The notes: generated by a model from the sequence alone, not told the origin. A DNA stretch of 11,253 nt from Alphaproteobacteria bacterium (GCA_024277955.1 JAJRUE010000205.1:1-11253), one strand, 5' to 3'; shown: positions 1 to 7,458, counted from the stretch's first letter. Numbers and translations are program-made.

Positions 1-2
1 AT

Positions 3-212
3 GCCGACATCCGCGCGATGATGTATGAACGGCTGGCCGGCTGGACGCGGCGGATGTCGCAGCGGGTCACGATCTCGGACCGGCAGATCATCGAATCGCG
101 GGAAAAATCCTGGCGCAAGGGGATCCTGATAGGCATTGCCGACCCGTCCGAAATCGACCCGGACCTTGCCGCGCCCTATCAGAAAAGCATCAAACAGGAC
201 TGGACGAAATAA
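3..212 (+). CDS. C-terminal end of a probable sulfatase / phosphonate monoester hydrolase-type enzyme (5' part outside window)
   Basis: Only the last 69 codons lie in the window; the frame is open from base 3 and ends in TAA at 210-212. The tail reads as a helix with a YERLAGW core, then RVTISD, a charged stretch and GILIGIADPSEIDP. From memory this resembles the C-terminal tail of the alkaline-phosphatase-like sulfatases and phosphonate monoester hydrolases, where a helix with a conserved Trp is followed by a Gly-Ile-x-Ile-Gly segment. No catalytic residue (formylglycine site or metal ligands) is in view, so the assignment is by resemblance only. A sulfatase-type enzyme beside a taurine aminotransferase would suit a sulfur-handling neighbourhood, but the 161-base gap and the separate ribosome-binding site of the next gene give no proof of co-transcription. 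It could equally be the tail of an unrelated hydrolase. Confidence 0.45.
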   Translation, partial: ADIRAMMYERLAGWTRRMSQRVTISDRQIIESREKSWRKGILIGIADPSEIDPDLAAPYQKSIKQDWTK

Positions 213-270
213 CTCGCGCCATATGCGCAGACGCGCAACTGGTCCTATCAACCAGCCCCTTTTGGCCCTA

Positions 271-300
271 TTGCCAGACCCCCGGCCATGCTGTCACTAT
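271..300 (+). promoter_or_regulatory. Weak candidate sigma-70-type promoter for the aminotransferase gene
   Basis: TTGCCA at 271-276 matches five of six consensus -35 bases. It is followed after 18 bases by CACTAT at 295-300, which matches only three of six -10 bases. Transcription would start near 307 and leave a leader of about 67 bases before the ATG at 374. It is the best pair I found in the 213-373 gap, but in such GC-rich DNA a match this weak could easily be chance. Confidence 0.22.
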
Positions 301-358
301 GCGCATGCCCCAAGGCACGTCCGGGGCCCCGAATTCACGCATCATTTCTCGCCTCGTC

Positions 359-366
359 AAAAGGAG
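359..366 (+). promoter_or_regulatory. Ribosome-binding site of the aminotransferase gene
   Basis: AAAAGGAG lies seven bases before the ATG at 374. It decides the start: the reading frame is open upstream to an ATG at 299, but the extra 25 codons have no family resemblance and no comparable ribosome-binding site. Confidence 0.8.
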
Positions 367-373
367 CCCCGCC

Positions 374-1753
374 ATGGACACGACCCTTTCCGCCAACGAC
401 ATTTCCGGCCTGGTCGAGGCTGACCGCGCCCATGTCTGGCACCATCTGATCCAGCAGAAGCCCTTTGAAACCGTTGATCCGCGCATCATGGTCGAAGGCA
501 AGGGCATGCGCGTCTGGGACGCCACCGGCAAGGAATTCCTGGACGCGGTGTCGGGCGGGGTCTGGACCGTCAACGTCGGCTACGGGCGCGAAAGCATCGC
601 GAATGCGGTGCGCGACCAGCTGGTGAAGCTCAACTATTTCGCAGGTTCGGCCGGGTCGATCCCCGGCAGCCAGTTCGCCGAAAAACTGATCGAAAAGATG
701 CCCGGCCTCAGCCGCGTCTACTACACCAACTCGGGCAGCGAAGCGAACGAAAAGGTGTTCAAGATGGTCCGCCAGATCGCTCACAAGCGCTACGGCGGCA
801 AGAAGCACAAGATCCTGTATCGCGAACGCGACTACCACGGCACCACCATCACCGCGCTGTCGGCCGGCGGCCAGCCCGAGCGTAACGCGCTTTACGGCCC
901 CTACACGCCGGGGTTCGTCGAGGTGCCGCACTGCCTGGAATATCGCGCCCAGTGGGATGTGGAAAACTACGGGATGCGCGCCGCCGACGCCATAGAAGAG
1001 GTGATCCTGCGCGAAGGCCCCGACACCATCGGCGCGCTCTGCCTGGAGCCGGTGACCGCCGGGGGCGGCGTGGTGCCGCCGCCCGACGGATACTGGGAAC
1101 GGGTGCAGGAGATCTGCCGCAAATACGACATCCTGCTGCATATCGACGAAGTCGTCTGCGGCATGGGGCGCACCGGCGTCTGGTTCGGCTACCAGAACTA
1201 CGGCGTGAAGCCGGATTTCGTGACCATGGCCAAGGGCGTGGCTTCGGGCTATGCGGCCATCGCCTGCGTTGCGATCACCGAAGAGGTGTTCGAGATGTTC
1301 AAGGAAAACCCCGACGATCCGCTGGACTATTTCCGCGACATCTCCACCTTTGGCGGCTGCACCGCGGGGCCGGCGGCGGCGCTGGAAAATGTGCGCATCA
1401 TCGAAGACGAAGGCCTGCTGCAAAACACGCTCAACATGGGCGAACGGATGATGGGGAACCTGCGCGCGCTGATGGAAAAGCACGCGGTGATCGGCGATGT
1501 GCGCGGCAAGGGGCTGTTTTGCGGCGCCGAGCTGGTCGCCGACCGCGCCACCAAGGAACCGGTGGACGAAAAGCAGGCCCAGGCGGTGGTTGCCGACTGC
1601 ATGGCGCAAGGGGTGATCATCGGCGTCACCAACCGGTCGCTGCCGGGGTTCAACAACACGCTGTGCTTCAGCCCGGCGCTGATCTCGACCCCCGACGACA
1701 TCGACCAGATCACCGACGCAGTGGACAAGGCGCTGAGCAAGGTTTTCGGCTGA
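374..1753 (+). CDS. tpa: Taurine:pyruvate aminotransferase (class III, PLP-dependent)
   Basis: The 459-residue product is a class III (omega-amino acid) aminotransferase. Tpa moves the amino group of taurine to pyruvate, giving sulfoacetaldehyde and L-alanine in the cytoplasm, the first step of taurine breakdown in many roseobacters. Visible motifs are NSGSEAN (119-125, phosphate-binding region), RERDYHGTT (150-158), LHIDEVVCGMGRTG (255-268, with Asp258 positioned for the pyridine nitrogen), and TMAKGVASGY (284-293) with Lys287 as the PLP lysine. The N-terminus (SGLVEADRAHVWHHLIQ) and the SGGVWTVNVGYGR segment are, from memory, typical of Tpa rather than of GABA or ornithine aminotransferases. 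Length is normal for the family. No taurine transporter (tauABC or TRAP), xsc, pta or tauR gene is adjacent; an AI-2E-family gene follows after a hairpin. Related enzymes acting on other omega-amines, such as hypotaurine or beta-alanine, cannot be excluded. Confidence 0.85.
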   Translation: MDTTLSANDISGLVEADRAHVWHHLIQQKPFETVDPRIMVEGKGMRVWDATGKEFLDAVSGGVWTVNVGYGRESIANAVRDQLVKLNYFAGSAGSIPGSQFAEKLIEKMPGLSRVYYTNSGSEANEKVFKMVRQIAHKRYGGKKHKILYRERDYHGTTITALSAGGQPERNALYGPYTPGFVEVPHCLEYRAQWDVENYGMRAADAIEEVILREGPDTIGALCLEPVTAGGGVVPPPDGYWERVQEICRKYDILLHIDEVVCGMGRTGVWFGYQNYGVKPDFVTMAKGVASGYAAIACVAITEEVFEMFKENPDDPLDYFRDISTFGGCTAGPAAALENVRIIEDEGLLQNTLNMGERMMGNLRALMEKHAVIGDVRGKGLFCGAELVADRATKEPVDEKQAQAVVADCMAQGVIIGVTNRSLPGFNNTLCFSPALISTPDDIDQITDAVDKALSKVFG

Positions 1754-1796
1754 TCCCGGGGCGAAATACCCGCCGAAAACCGCCCAAAGCGGCCCT

Positions 1797-1823
1797 GGAT
1801 CGCGCCCAAACCGGGCGCGGTCC
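1797..1823 (+). terminator. GC-rich hairpin after tpa, probable terminator
   Basis: Arms at 1797-1807 and 1813-1823 form an 11-bp stem (one G-T wobble, at 1800/1820) around the five-base loop AAACC. It lies 44 bases past the tpa stop. Only two T residues (1826-1827) follow closely, so it lacks the classic U-tract; it may act as an intrinsic terminator with a poor tail, or protect the 3' end of the transcript. The stem itself is unmistakable, and its position between tpa and the next operon fits a termination role. Confidence 0.6.
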
Positions 1824-1825
1824 CC

Positions 1826-1854
1826 TTGATATGACGCCGGAAAGCGGCAATACC
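1826..1854 (+). promoter_or_regulatory. Candidate promoter for the perM-hdaA-ppk-ppx operon
   Basis: TTGATA at 1826-1831 (five of six -35 bases) is followed after 17 bases by AATACC at 1849-1854 (three of six -10 bases). It sits just past the tpa hairpin and just before the AAAAGGGG ribosome-binding site, where a promoter for the next operon is expected. The leader would be only about 14 bases. The -10 match is poor, so confidence is low. Confidence 0.3.
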
Positions 1855-1860
1855 CGGATC

Positions 1861-1868
1861 AAAAGGGG
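1861..1868 (+). promoter_or_regulatory. Ribosome-binding site of the AI-2E-family gene
   Basis: AAAAGGGG lies six bases before the ATG at 1875, supporting that start for the first gene of the operon. Confidence 0.7.
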
Positions 1869-1874
1869 TGTTTC

Positions 1875-2951
1875 ATGGGTTTGCCGGTCCGGGACCAGCT
1901 ACGATACTGGGGGATCGCCGCGGCGGTTTTCTTCTTTTTCCTGTGGCTGCTGGGAAATGTGATCCTGCCGTTCGTGCTGGGCGGGGCCGTGGCCTATTGC
2001 CTGGACCCGATCGCCGACCGGCTGGAAAAGATCGGCTTCAGCCGGTTGCTGGCGACCATCACCATCACCTTTGTCGCCGGGGTGATTTTCGTGCTTGGGG
2101 CGCTCTTGGTGGTGCCGATGCTGGTCGATCAGATGATCGGCCTGTTTGACGCCGCCCCGCAGATCATCGCCAATTTCAAAACCTTCCTGGCCGACAAGTT
2201 CCCGGCCATCCTGGACAGCAACAGCCAGTTGAGCAAGTCCCTGTCGGCCATCGGCGAAACCATCCAGGCCAAGGGCGGCGCGCTGCTGAGCGGGGTTTTG
2301 TCCTCGGCCGCGGGGCTGATCAACATCGTGGTGCTGGTCGTGATCGTGCCGGTCATCACCTTTTATTTGCTGATGGACTGGGATCACATGGTCGCCAGGC
2401 TGGATGCGCTGATCCCGCGCGACCACGCCCCGGTGGTGCGCCAGCTGGCCCGCGACATCGACACCACGCTGGCCGCTTTCATCCGCGGCCAGGGCACGGT
2501 CTGCCTGGTGCTGGGCACCTACTATGGGGTCGCACTGATGCTGGTGGGGCTGCAGTTCGGGCTGGTGGTCGGCTCGATCGCCGGGCTGATTTCCTTCATC
2601 CCCTATGTGGGCGCGCTGGTCGGCGGCACGCTGGCCATCGGGCTGGCGCTGTTCCAGTTCTGGGGCGACTGGATCTGGATCGGCGCGGTGGCCGCGATAT
2701 TTTTCGCAGGCCAGTTCCTGGAAGGCAATATCCTGACCCCGAACCTGGTGGGCAGCAGCGTCGGGCTGCACCCGGTCTGGCTGATCTTCGCGCTGTCGGC
2801 CTTTGGCACGCTTTTCGGCTTTGTCGGCCTGCTGGTGGCGGTGCCGGTGGCCGCCGCCATCGGGGTGATCGTGCGCTTTGCCATCGTCCGCTACCAGGAA
2901 AGCCGCCTTTACCAGGGCGAACACGGCGAAACCGGGCAGCCGGACAACTGA
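1875..2951 (+). CDS. AI-2E / PerM family (UPF0118) multi-spanning membrane protein, probable transporter
   Basis: The 358-residue protein has the layout of the AI-2E/PerM (YdiK/YhhT/TqsA) family. Hydrophobic helices lie at about 11-45, 57-82, 148-167, 206-227, 229-256, 262-285 and 300-335, with a soluble amphipathic segment between 85 and 145. Family motifs are RGQ at 204-206, SFIPYVGALVGG at 240-251, and LEGNILTPNLVG at 282-293 followed by VGLHP at 296-300. The protein sits in the inner membrane. The family is named for E. coli TqsA, proposed to export the autoinducer AI-2, but other members have been reported as Na+/H+ antiporters and most have no known substrate, so 'AI-2 transporter' should not be taken literally. 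The gene ends one base before the hdaA ATG, indicating a shared transcript. From memory, a PerM-like gene upstream of hdaA is common in alphaproteobacteria. Confidence 0.88.
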   Translation: MGLPVRDQLRYWGIAAAVFFFFLWLLGNVILPFVLGGAVAYCLDPIADRLEKIGFSRLLATITITFVAGVIFVLGALLVVPMLVDQMIGLFDAAPQIIANFKTFLADKFPAILDSNSQLSKSLSAIGETIQAKGGALLSGVLSSAAGLINIVVLVVIVPVITFYLLMDWDHMVARLDALIPRDHAPVVRQLARDIDTTLAAFIRGQGTVCLVLGTYYGVALMLVGLQFGLVVGSIAGLISFIPYVGALVGGTLAIGLALFQFWGDWIWIGAVAAIFFAGQFLEGNILTPNLVGSSVGLHPVWLIFALSAFGTLFGFVGLLVAVPVAAAIGVIVRFAIVRYQESRLYQGEHGETGQPDN

Positions 2952-2952
2952 C

Positions 2953-3636
2953 ATGGCCGAACAGCTTGCCTTTGACCTGCCGGCGCGACCGGCGCTTGGA
3001 CGTGACGATTTCTTCGTCTCGCCCGCCAACCGCACCGCCGTTTCCTGGATCGAGTCCTGGGTCGACTGGCCCGGCGGCAAGCTGCTGCTGGCCGGGCCGA
3101 AAAGCGCGGGCAAGACCCATCTCGTGCACGTCTGGGCCGGGCTGTGCGACGCCCAGGTGGTCGAGGCCGACCGGCTGAACCGGCTGGATATCAACGCCGC
3201 GGTGCAGTCCTGCCCCAGGATCGCGGTTGAAAACATCGACCGGATCGCCGGCGATGCCGCCTGCGAACAGGCGCTGTTTCACCTGCACAACCTGGCGCTG
3301 GCCGATGGCGGGCGGCTGCTGATGACCTGCACCCTGCGCGCGCCCCGCTTTGATCTGCCCGACCTGCAAAGCCGCGTCTCGGCGTCCCCGGCGGTGCAGC
3401 TGGAAGCCCCCGATGACGCGCTGCTTTCGGCGGTGATGGTCAAGCTGTTCGCCGACCGGCAGATCAACGTTCCGGCCAGCGTGATCACCTATCTCGCCAC
3501 CCGGATGGAACGCAGCTTTGACCGGGCCGCGGCGCTGGTCCGGGCGATCGACGCCGCGGCGCTGGCCCGCAAGCGCCCGATTACCCGCGCGCTGGCGGCC
3601 GAGGTTCTGGACAAGCTCTCGGATGGCGGGGCATGA
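2953..3636 (+). CDS. hdaA: HdaA, DnaA-related protein for regulatory inactivation of DnaA
   Basis: The 227-residue protein is a single AAA+ module like DnaA domain III, without the DNA-binding domain IV. Hda proteins bound to the DNA-loaded sliding clamp stimulate ATP hydrolysis by DnaA (RIDA) and so prevent over-initiation of replication. The clamp-binding motif QLAFDLP is at residues 4-10. The Walker A motif GPKSAGKT is at 48-55, the Walker B-like IAVENID at 90-96 (an Asn where many AAA+ proteins have the second acidic residue), and a sensor I-like Thr at 125-127. An arginine-finger candidate is Arg141 in DLQSRVSAS, and sensor II is ERSFDRAA (186-193). The start at 2953 puts the clamp motif at the extreme N-terminus, as in known Hda proteins; the in-frame upstream ATG at 2878 lies inside the preceding gene and is rejected. 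It starts two bases after the perM-like stop and its stop overlaps the ppk start. Confidence 0.9.
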   Translation: MAEQLAFDLPARPALGRDDFFVSPANRTAVSWIESWVDWPGGKLLLAGPKSAGKTHLVHVWAGLCDAQVVEADRLNRLDINAAVQSCPRIAVENIDRIAGDAACEQALFHLHNLALADGGRLLMTCTLRAPRFDLPDLQSRVSASPAVQLEAPDDALLSAVMVKLFADRQINVPASVITYLATRMERSFDRAAALVRAIDAAALARKRPITRALAAEVLDKLSDGGA

Positions 3637-5852
3637 TGCGCCACGATCCCGCAACCTGCACCCCGGACAGCGCCCGCATGACCCCTGCAGAATTCCTGAC
3701 CGCCCCGTTTCCTGCGCCCGTCGCCTTTGACGGGCTGGACCTGCGCGGCCCGAAACGGTTTTTCAACCGCGAACTCAGTTGGTTGGCCTTTAACTGGCGG
3801 GTGCTGGAAGAAGCCGGCAACATCCGCGTGCCGCTGCTGGAACGGCTGCGCTTCCTGTCGATTTCGGCCACCAACCTGGACGAATTTTACACCGTGCGCG
3901 TCGCCGGCCTGCGCGAACTGGCCCAGGCCGGCAACACCACCCCCGCCGCCGACGGGCTGACGCCGGCCGAACAGCTGGTGCTGATCAACCGCGAAGCGCG
4001 CGAACTGATGCAGGCCCAGCAATCGGCCTGGAACGACCTGCGCGACGAAATGCAGGCCGAAGGCATCATCCTGTGTTCGCGCGACCGGCTGGACGACGAC
4101 GACCGCGCGCATCTCGAACAGACCTTCCTGGAACAGGTGTTTCCGGTGCTCTCGCCGCTGGCCATCGACCCGGCGCACCCGTTCCCCTTCATCCCCAACA
4201 CCGGCTTTGCCCTGGCGCTGCAACTGGAACGCAAATCCGACAAGCGCCCGCTGCAGGCGCTTTTGCCGATCCCGCACCAGATCGACCGTTTCCTGCCGCT
4301 TCCCGGGCGCGACGGTCAGCAGCGTTTCCTGCCGATGGAAGAACTGCTGCTGCTGCACCTGGGCGCGCTGTTTCCCGGCTACAAGACCAAGGGGCACTGC
4401 GCCTTTCGGGTGCTGCGCGACAGCGATCTCGAGGTCGAGGACGAGGCCGAAGACCTGGTGCGCGAATTCGAAGTCGCCCTGAAACGCCGCCGGCGCGGCG
4501 AAGTGGTGCGCCTGAAGATCACCGCCGACGCCCCCGCCGGGCTGCGCAGCACGATCATGCGCGAACTGCATGCCGGCGAAGACGCGGTGGTCGAGGTGCG
4601 CGGCATGCTCGGGGTGTCGGACCTCAAGGAACTGGTGCTCGACAACCGGCCCGACCTGCAATGGCCCAGCTTCACCCCGCGCGTGCCCGAGCGTGTGCAG
4701 GACCACGACGGCGATATGTTCGCGGCGATCCGTTCCAAGGACATGCTGCTGCACCACCCTTACGAAACCTTCGACATGGTGGTGCGCTTCCTGCAGCAGG
4801 CGGCGCGCGATCCGAACGTGCTGGCGATCAAGCAGACCTTTTATCGCACCTCGCGCGACAGCCCGATCGTCGCCGCCCTGTGCGAAGCGGCGGAAAACGG
4901 CAAGTCGGTCACGGCGCTGGTCGAACTGAAAGCGCGCTTTGACGAAGCCGCCAACATCCGCGTGTCGCGCCGCCTGGAACGCGCCGGCGCCCATGTGGTC
5001 TACGGCTTCATCAACTACAAGACCCACGCCAAGATCAGCACCGTGGTGCGCCGCGAAGGCGGCAAGCTGGTCACCTACACCCATTACGGCACCGGCAACT
5101 ACCACCCGATCACCGCGCGCATCTACACCGACCTTTCGCTTTTTACCTGCGATGCGGCGCTGGGGCGCGACGCCACCAAGGTGTTCAACTACCTGTCGGG
5201 CTACGCCCAGCCCGAGGGGTTGGAAAACCTTGCGATTTCGCCGATCAACCTCAAGGAAACCCTGCTGGACAGGATCGCGCGCGAAGCCGAATACGCCCGC
5301 GACGGCAAACCCGCCGAAATCTGGGCCAAGATGAATTCCATCGTCGATGCCGACGTGATCGACGCGCTCTATGCCGCCTCGGGCGACGGGGTCAGGATCA
5401 ACCTGGTGGTGCGCGGGATCTGCGGGCTGCGCCCCGGCATCAAGGGGCTGAGCGAAAACATCCGCGTCAAGTCCATCGTCGGGCGCTTTCTGGAACATTC
5501 GCGCGTCGTGTGTTTCGGAAACGGCCATGGGCTGCCTTCGAAAAAGGCCGCGGTGTTCATTTCTTCCGCCGACTGGATGGGGCGCAACCTGGTGCGGCGG
5601 GTGGAAACCCTGGTGCAGATCAAGAACGCCACCGTCAAGGCGCAGATCGTCAGCCAGATCATGGCCGCCAACCTTGCCGACGTGGCCCAAAGCTGGGTGC
5701 TGCAACCCGATGGCCGCTATCAGCGCGCCGATGTCAGCGGCCAGGACAACCCGTTTTCCTGCCACCGGTTCTTCATGGAAAACCCGTCGCTTTCCGGGCG
5801 CGGATCGGCCGGGGCGTCCGATGTGCCCGAGCTGACCCACTCAAAGGACTGA
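3633..5852 (+). CDS. ppk: Polyphosphate kinase 1 (PPK1)
   Basis: This enzyme reversibly transfers the gamma phosphate of ATP to inorganic polyphosphate. At 739 residues it is slightly longer than E. coli PPK1. The N domain begins FFNRELSWLAFNWRVLEEA (43-61), with SATNLDEFYTVRVAGL at 78-93. The phospholipase D-like C domains carry the catalytic histidines: His465 in NYKTHAK (461-467) corresponds to the autophosphorylated His435 of E. coli, His484 in THYGTGNYH to His454, and His622 in FLEHSRV to the general-acid His592. The spacings of 19 and 157 residues agree exactly with E. coli. Also visible are NLAISPINLK (532-541) and SSADWMGRNL (644-653). The ATG at 3633 overlaps the hdaA stop (ATGA), favouring translational coupling. 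A second ATG at 3636 and one at 3678 (MTPAEFLTAPFP) are possible; the latter would better match the N-termini I remember for relatives. ppx follows after four bases. Confidence 0.95.
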   Translation: MMRHDPATCTPDSARMTPAEFLTAPFPAPVAFDGLDLRGPKRFFNRELSWLAFNWRVLEEAGNIRVPLLERLRFLSISATNLDEFYTVRVAGLRELAQAGNTTPAADGLTPAEQLVLINREARELMQAQQSAWNDLRDEMQAEGIILCSRDRLDDDDRAHLEQTFLEQVFPVLSPLAIDPAHPFPFIPNTGFALALQLERKSDKRPLQALLPIPHQIDRFLPLPGRDGQQRFLPMEELLLLHLGALFPGYKTKGHCAFRVLRDSDLEVEDEAEDLVREFEVALKRRRRGEVVRLKITADAPAGLRSTIMRELHAGEDAVVEVRGMLGVSDLKELVLDNRPDLQWPSFTPRVPERVQDHDGDMFAAIRSKDMLLHHPYETFDMVVRFLQQAARDPNVLAIKQTFYRTSRDSPIVAALCEAAENGKSVTALVELKARFDEAANIRVSRRLERAGAHVVYGFINYKTHAKISTVVRREGGKLVTYTHYGTGNYHPITARIYTDLSLFTCDAALGRDATKVFNYLSGYAQPEGLENLAISPINLKETLLDRIAREAEYARDGKPAEIWAKMNSIVDADVIDALYAASGDGVRINLVVRGICGLRPGIKGLSENIRVKSIVGRFLEHSRVVCFGNGHGLPSKKAAVFISSADWMGRNLVRRVETLVQIKNATVKAQIVSQIMAANLADVAQSWVLQPDGRYQRADVSGQDNPFSCHRFFMENPSLSGRGSAGASDVPELTHSKD
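5843..5848 (+). promoter_or_regulatory. Ribosome-binding site of ppx, inside the end of ppk
   Basis: AAAGGA lies within the last codons of ppk, eight bases before the ATG at 5857. It favours that start over an in-frame ATG at 5929, which has no such site. Confidence 0.65.
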
Positions 5853-5856
5853 GCCC

Positions 5857-7446
5857 ATGGACGGCGACCCGGAACCCGGCCCCGAACCCGGCCCCAAGAC
5901 CCAGCCCCGACGCCGCAGCCGCGATGAAATGGTGCCCTTCGGACGGCCCCTGTTCGAAGACCCCGCCGCGCGCGCGCTGTCGCGGGTCGGGGTGGTGGAT
6001 GTGGGCTCGAACTCGGTGCGGCTGGTGGTTTTTGACGGGGCGGCGCGCAGCCCGGCCTATTTCTACAACGAAAAGATCATGTGCGCGCTGGGCCGGGGCC
6101 TGGGCGAAACCGGGCGGCTGAACCCGGATGGCCGCCGCCGCGCGCTGGCCGCGATCCGCCGCTTTCAGCTGCTGGCTGAAGGCATGGGGCTGGCGCCGCT
6201 GACCGCCGTGGCCACCGCCGCGGTGCGCGAGGCCACCGATGGCGCGGATTTCTGCGCCGAGGTCTTGCGCGAAACCGGTCTGCGGGTCTGGGTGATCGAC
6301 GGCGCTGAAGAAGCCCGCCTGTCGGCCCAGGGGGTGCTGCTTGGCTGGCCCGAGGCGCGCGGCTTGGTCTGCGATATCGGCGGTTCGTCCATGGAACTGG
6401 CCGAGGTTGGAAATGGACAAGTCGGCAAGCGGATTACCTCGCCACTGGGGCCTTTGAAGTTGCAAAACATCAAGGGCGGCAAGAAGGGCCTCAAGGCCCA
6501 CATCCGCGCCACCATGGAAGATCTCGCCACCGAGATGGGCCGCGATCACAAGCGCCTTTTTCTGGTGGGCGGCAGCTGGCGGGCGATCGCGCGGCTCGAC
6601 ATGGAACGGCGCGGCTACCCGCTGCACGTGCTGCACGAATACCGGATGACCCCGAAATCGGTGCGCGAGACCCTGAAATGGATCGCCGAAAACGACATCG
6701 CCGAACTGCGCGCGCGCACCAGCACCTCGGAAGCGCGCATGACGCTGGTGCCGATCGCCGCCGAGGTGCTGCGCCAGTTGGTCAAGACCTTTCGCCCCGG
6801 GGAAATCGCGGTGTCCAGCTACGGCATCCGCGAGGGCATGCTTTACGAACAGATGCCCGAACGCGCCCGCAACCGCGACCCGCTGATCGAAGCCTGCCGC
6901 TTCGCCGAAAGCCGCGACGCGCGCCGCCCCGGTTTCGGGCGCGCGCTTTACAGCTTCATCCGCCCGATCTTTCGCGGCGAGCGCGCTGAAACCCGCCGCC
7001 TGGTCAAGGCCGCCTGCCTGCTGCACGACGTGACCTGGCGCGCGCATCCCGACTACCGGGCCGAGGTCTGTTTCGACAACGCCACCCGCGCCAACCTGGG
7101 CGGGCTGACCCATGGCGAACGGATATGGCTGGGGCTGGCGCTGCTGCACCGCTACAAGAAGAACCGCGACGGATCGCGGTTTTCCGAACTGTTCGAACTG
7201 CTCGACCAAAAGCGCATCCGTCAGGCCGAAAGCGTCGGCAAGGCGATGCGCTTTGGCGCGATGTTTTCGGTCGAAGACCCGGAAACCATGGCGCGGCTGA
7301 AATGGCAGCCCAAGAAAAAGGTGCTGACGCTGCGGCTCAGCCCGAAGGGTTGCGATCTGTTCGGCGAGGTGGCCGAAGCGCGTTTCAAGGCGCTGGCCGA
7401 GGCGCTGGGCGCCGAAACCGTGGTCCGGCGGTCGTCGCGTTTCTGA
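5857..7446 (+). CDS. ppx: Exopolyphosphatase / GppA-family phosphatase
   Basis: This 529-residue ASKHA-fold enzyme removes terminal phosphates from polyphosphate; the family also includes pppGpp 5'-phosphatases, and sequence alone does not separate the two. The N-terminal phosphate loop VVDVGSNSVRLVVFD is at 46-60, TAAVREATD at 120-128, EEARLSAQG (catalytic Glu region) at 151-159, the second phosphate loop DIGGSSMEL at 173-181, and LVGGSWRAIA at 236-245. SYGIREGMLY (321-330) closes the Ppx/GppA core. A C-terminal helical domain follows with an HD dipeptide in ACLLHDVTW (386-394). Length matches two-domain Ppx enzymes such as E. coli Ppx. The first 40 residues are an unusual Pro/Glu/Arg-rich lead containing an EPGP duplication. 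Placement four bases after ppk supports polyphosphate as substrate. It converges on a minus-strand gene only 12 bases away, with no clear terminator between them. Confidence 0.9.
   Translation: MDGDPEPGPEPGPKTQPRRRSRDEMVPFGRPLFEDPAARALSRVGVVDVGSNSVRLVVFDGAARSPAYFYNEKIMCALGRGLGETGRLNPDGRRRALAAIRRFQLLAEGMGLAPLTAVATAAVREATDGADFCAEVLRETGLRVWVIDGAEEARLSAQGVLLGWPEARGLVCDIGGSSMELAEVGNGQVGKRITSPLGPLKLQNIKGGKKGLKAHIRATMEDLATEMGRDHKRLFLVGGSWRAIARLDMERRGYPLHVLHEYRMTPKSVRETLKWIAENDIAELRARTSTSEARMTLVPIAAEVLRQLVKTFRPGEIAVSSYGIREGMLYEQMPERARNRDPLIEACRFAESRDARRPGFGRALYSFIRPIFRGERAETRRLVKAACLLHDVTWRAHPDYRAEVCFDNATRANLGGLTHGERIWLGLALLHRYKKNRDGSRFSELFELLDQKRIRQAESVGKAMRFGAMFSVEDPETMARLKWQPKKKVLTLRLSPKGCDLFGEVAEARFKALAEALGAETVVRRSSRF
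5872..5895 (+). repeat. Two exact tandem copies of a 12-base unit in the start of ppx
   Basis: The unit GAACCCGGCCCC occurs at 5872-5883 and again, without gap, at 5884-5895. It is in frame and encodes Glu-Pro-Gly-Pro twice. It lies in the poorly conserved N-terminal lead of the enzyme and probably arose by slippage. Confidence 0.85.
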
Positions 7447-7458
7447 ACGCGGGCCCGG

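Noticed and set aside
200..205. CTGGAC, resembling the half-site reported for the taurine regulator TauR in Rhodobacter
   Set aside because: Only one hexamer is present and it lies in the end of the upstream coding region; without a second correctly spaced copy it is most likely chance.
952..1962. 336-codon plus-strand frame running from inside tpa into the next gene
   Set aside because: Arg/Gly/Ala-rich out-of-frame reading of tpa that crosses the intergenic hairpin; no domain.
1899..3236. 445-codon minus-strand open frame opposite the perM-like gene and hdaA
   Set aside because: The translation is rich in Gln, His, Asp and Arg with no domain, and spans two real genes on the other strand.
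3489..5840. 783-codon open frame on the minus strand opposite ppk
   Set aside because: It is fully antisense to an unmistakable ppk, its translation is His/Gly/Val/Gln-rich low-complexity text with no motifs, and such long antisense frames are expected in GC-rich DNA with strong codon bias.
5773..7209. 478-codon minus-strand open frame opposite ppx
   Set aside because: Antisense shadow of ppx; no recognisable motif and no ribosome-binding site.
7447..7458. Possible bidirectional terminator between ppx and the convergent small gene
   Set aside because: The 12-base gap holds only a GGGCCC palindrome; there is no stem long enough nor a T-run on either strand.
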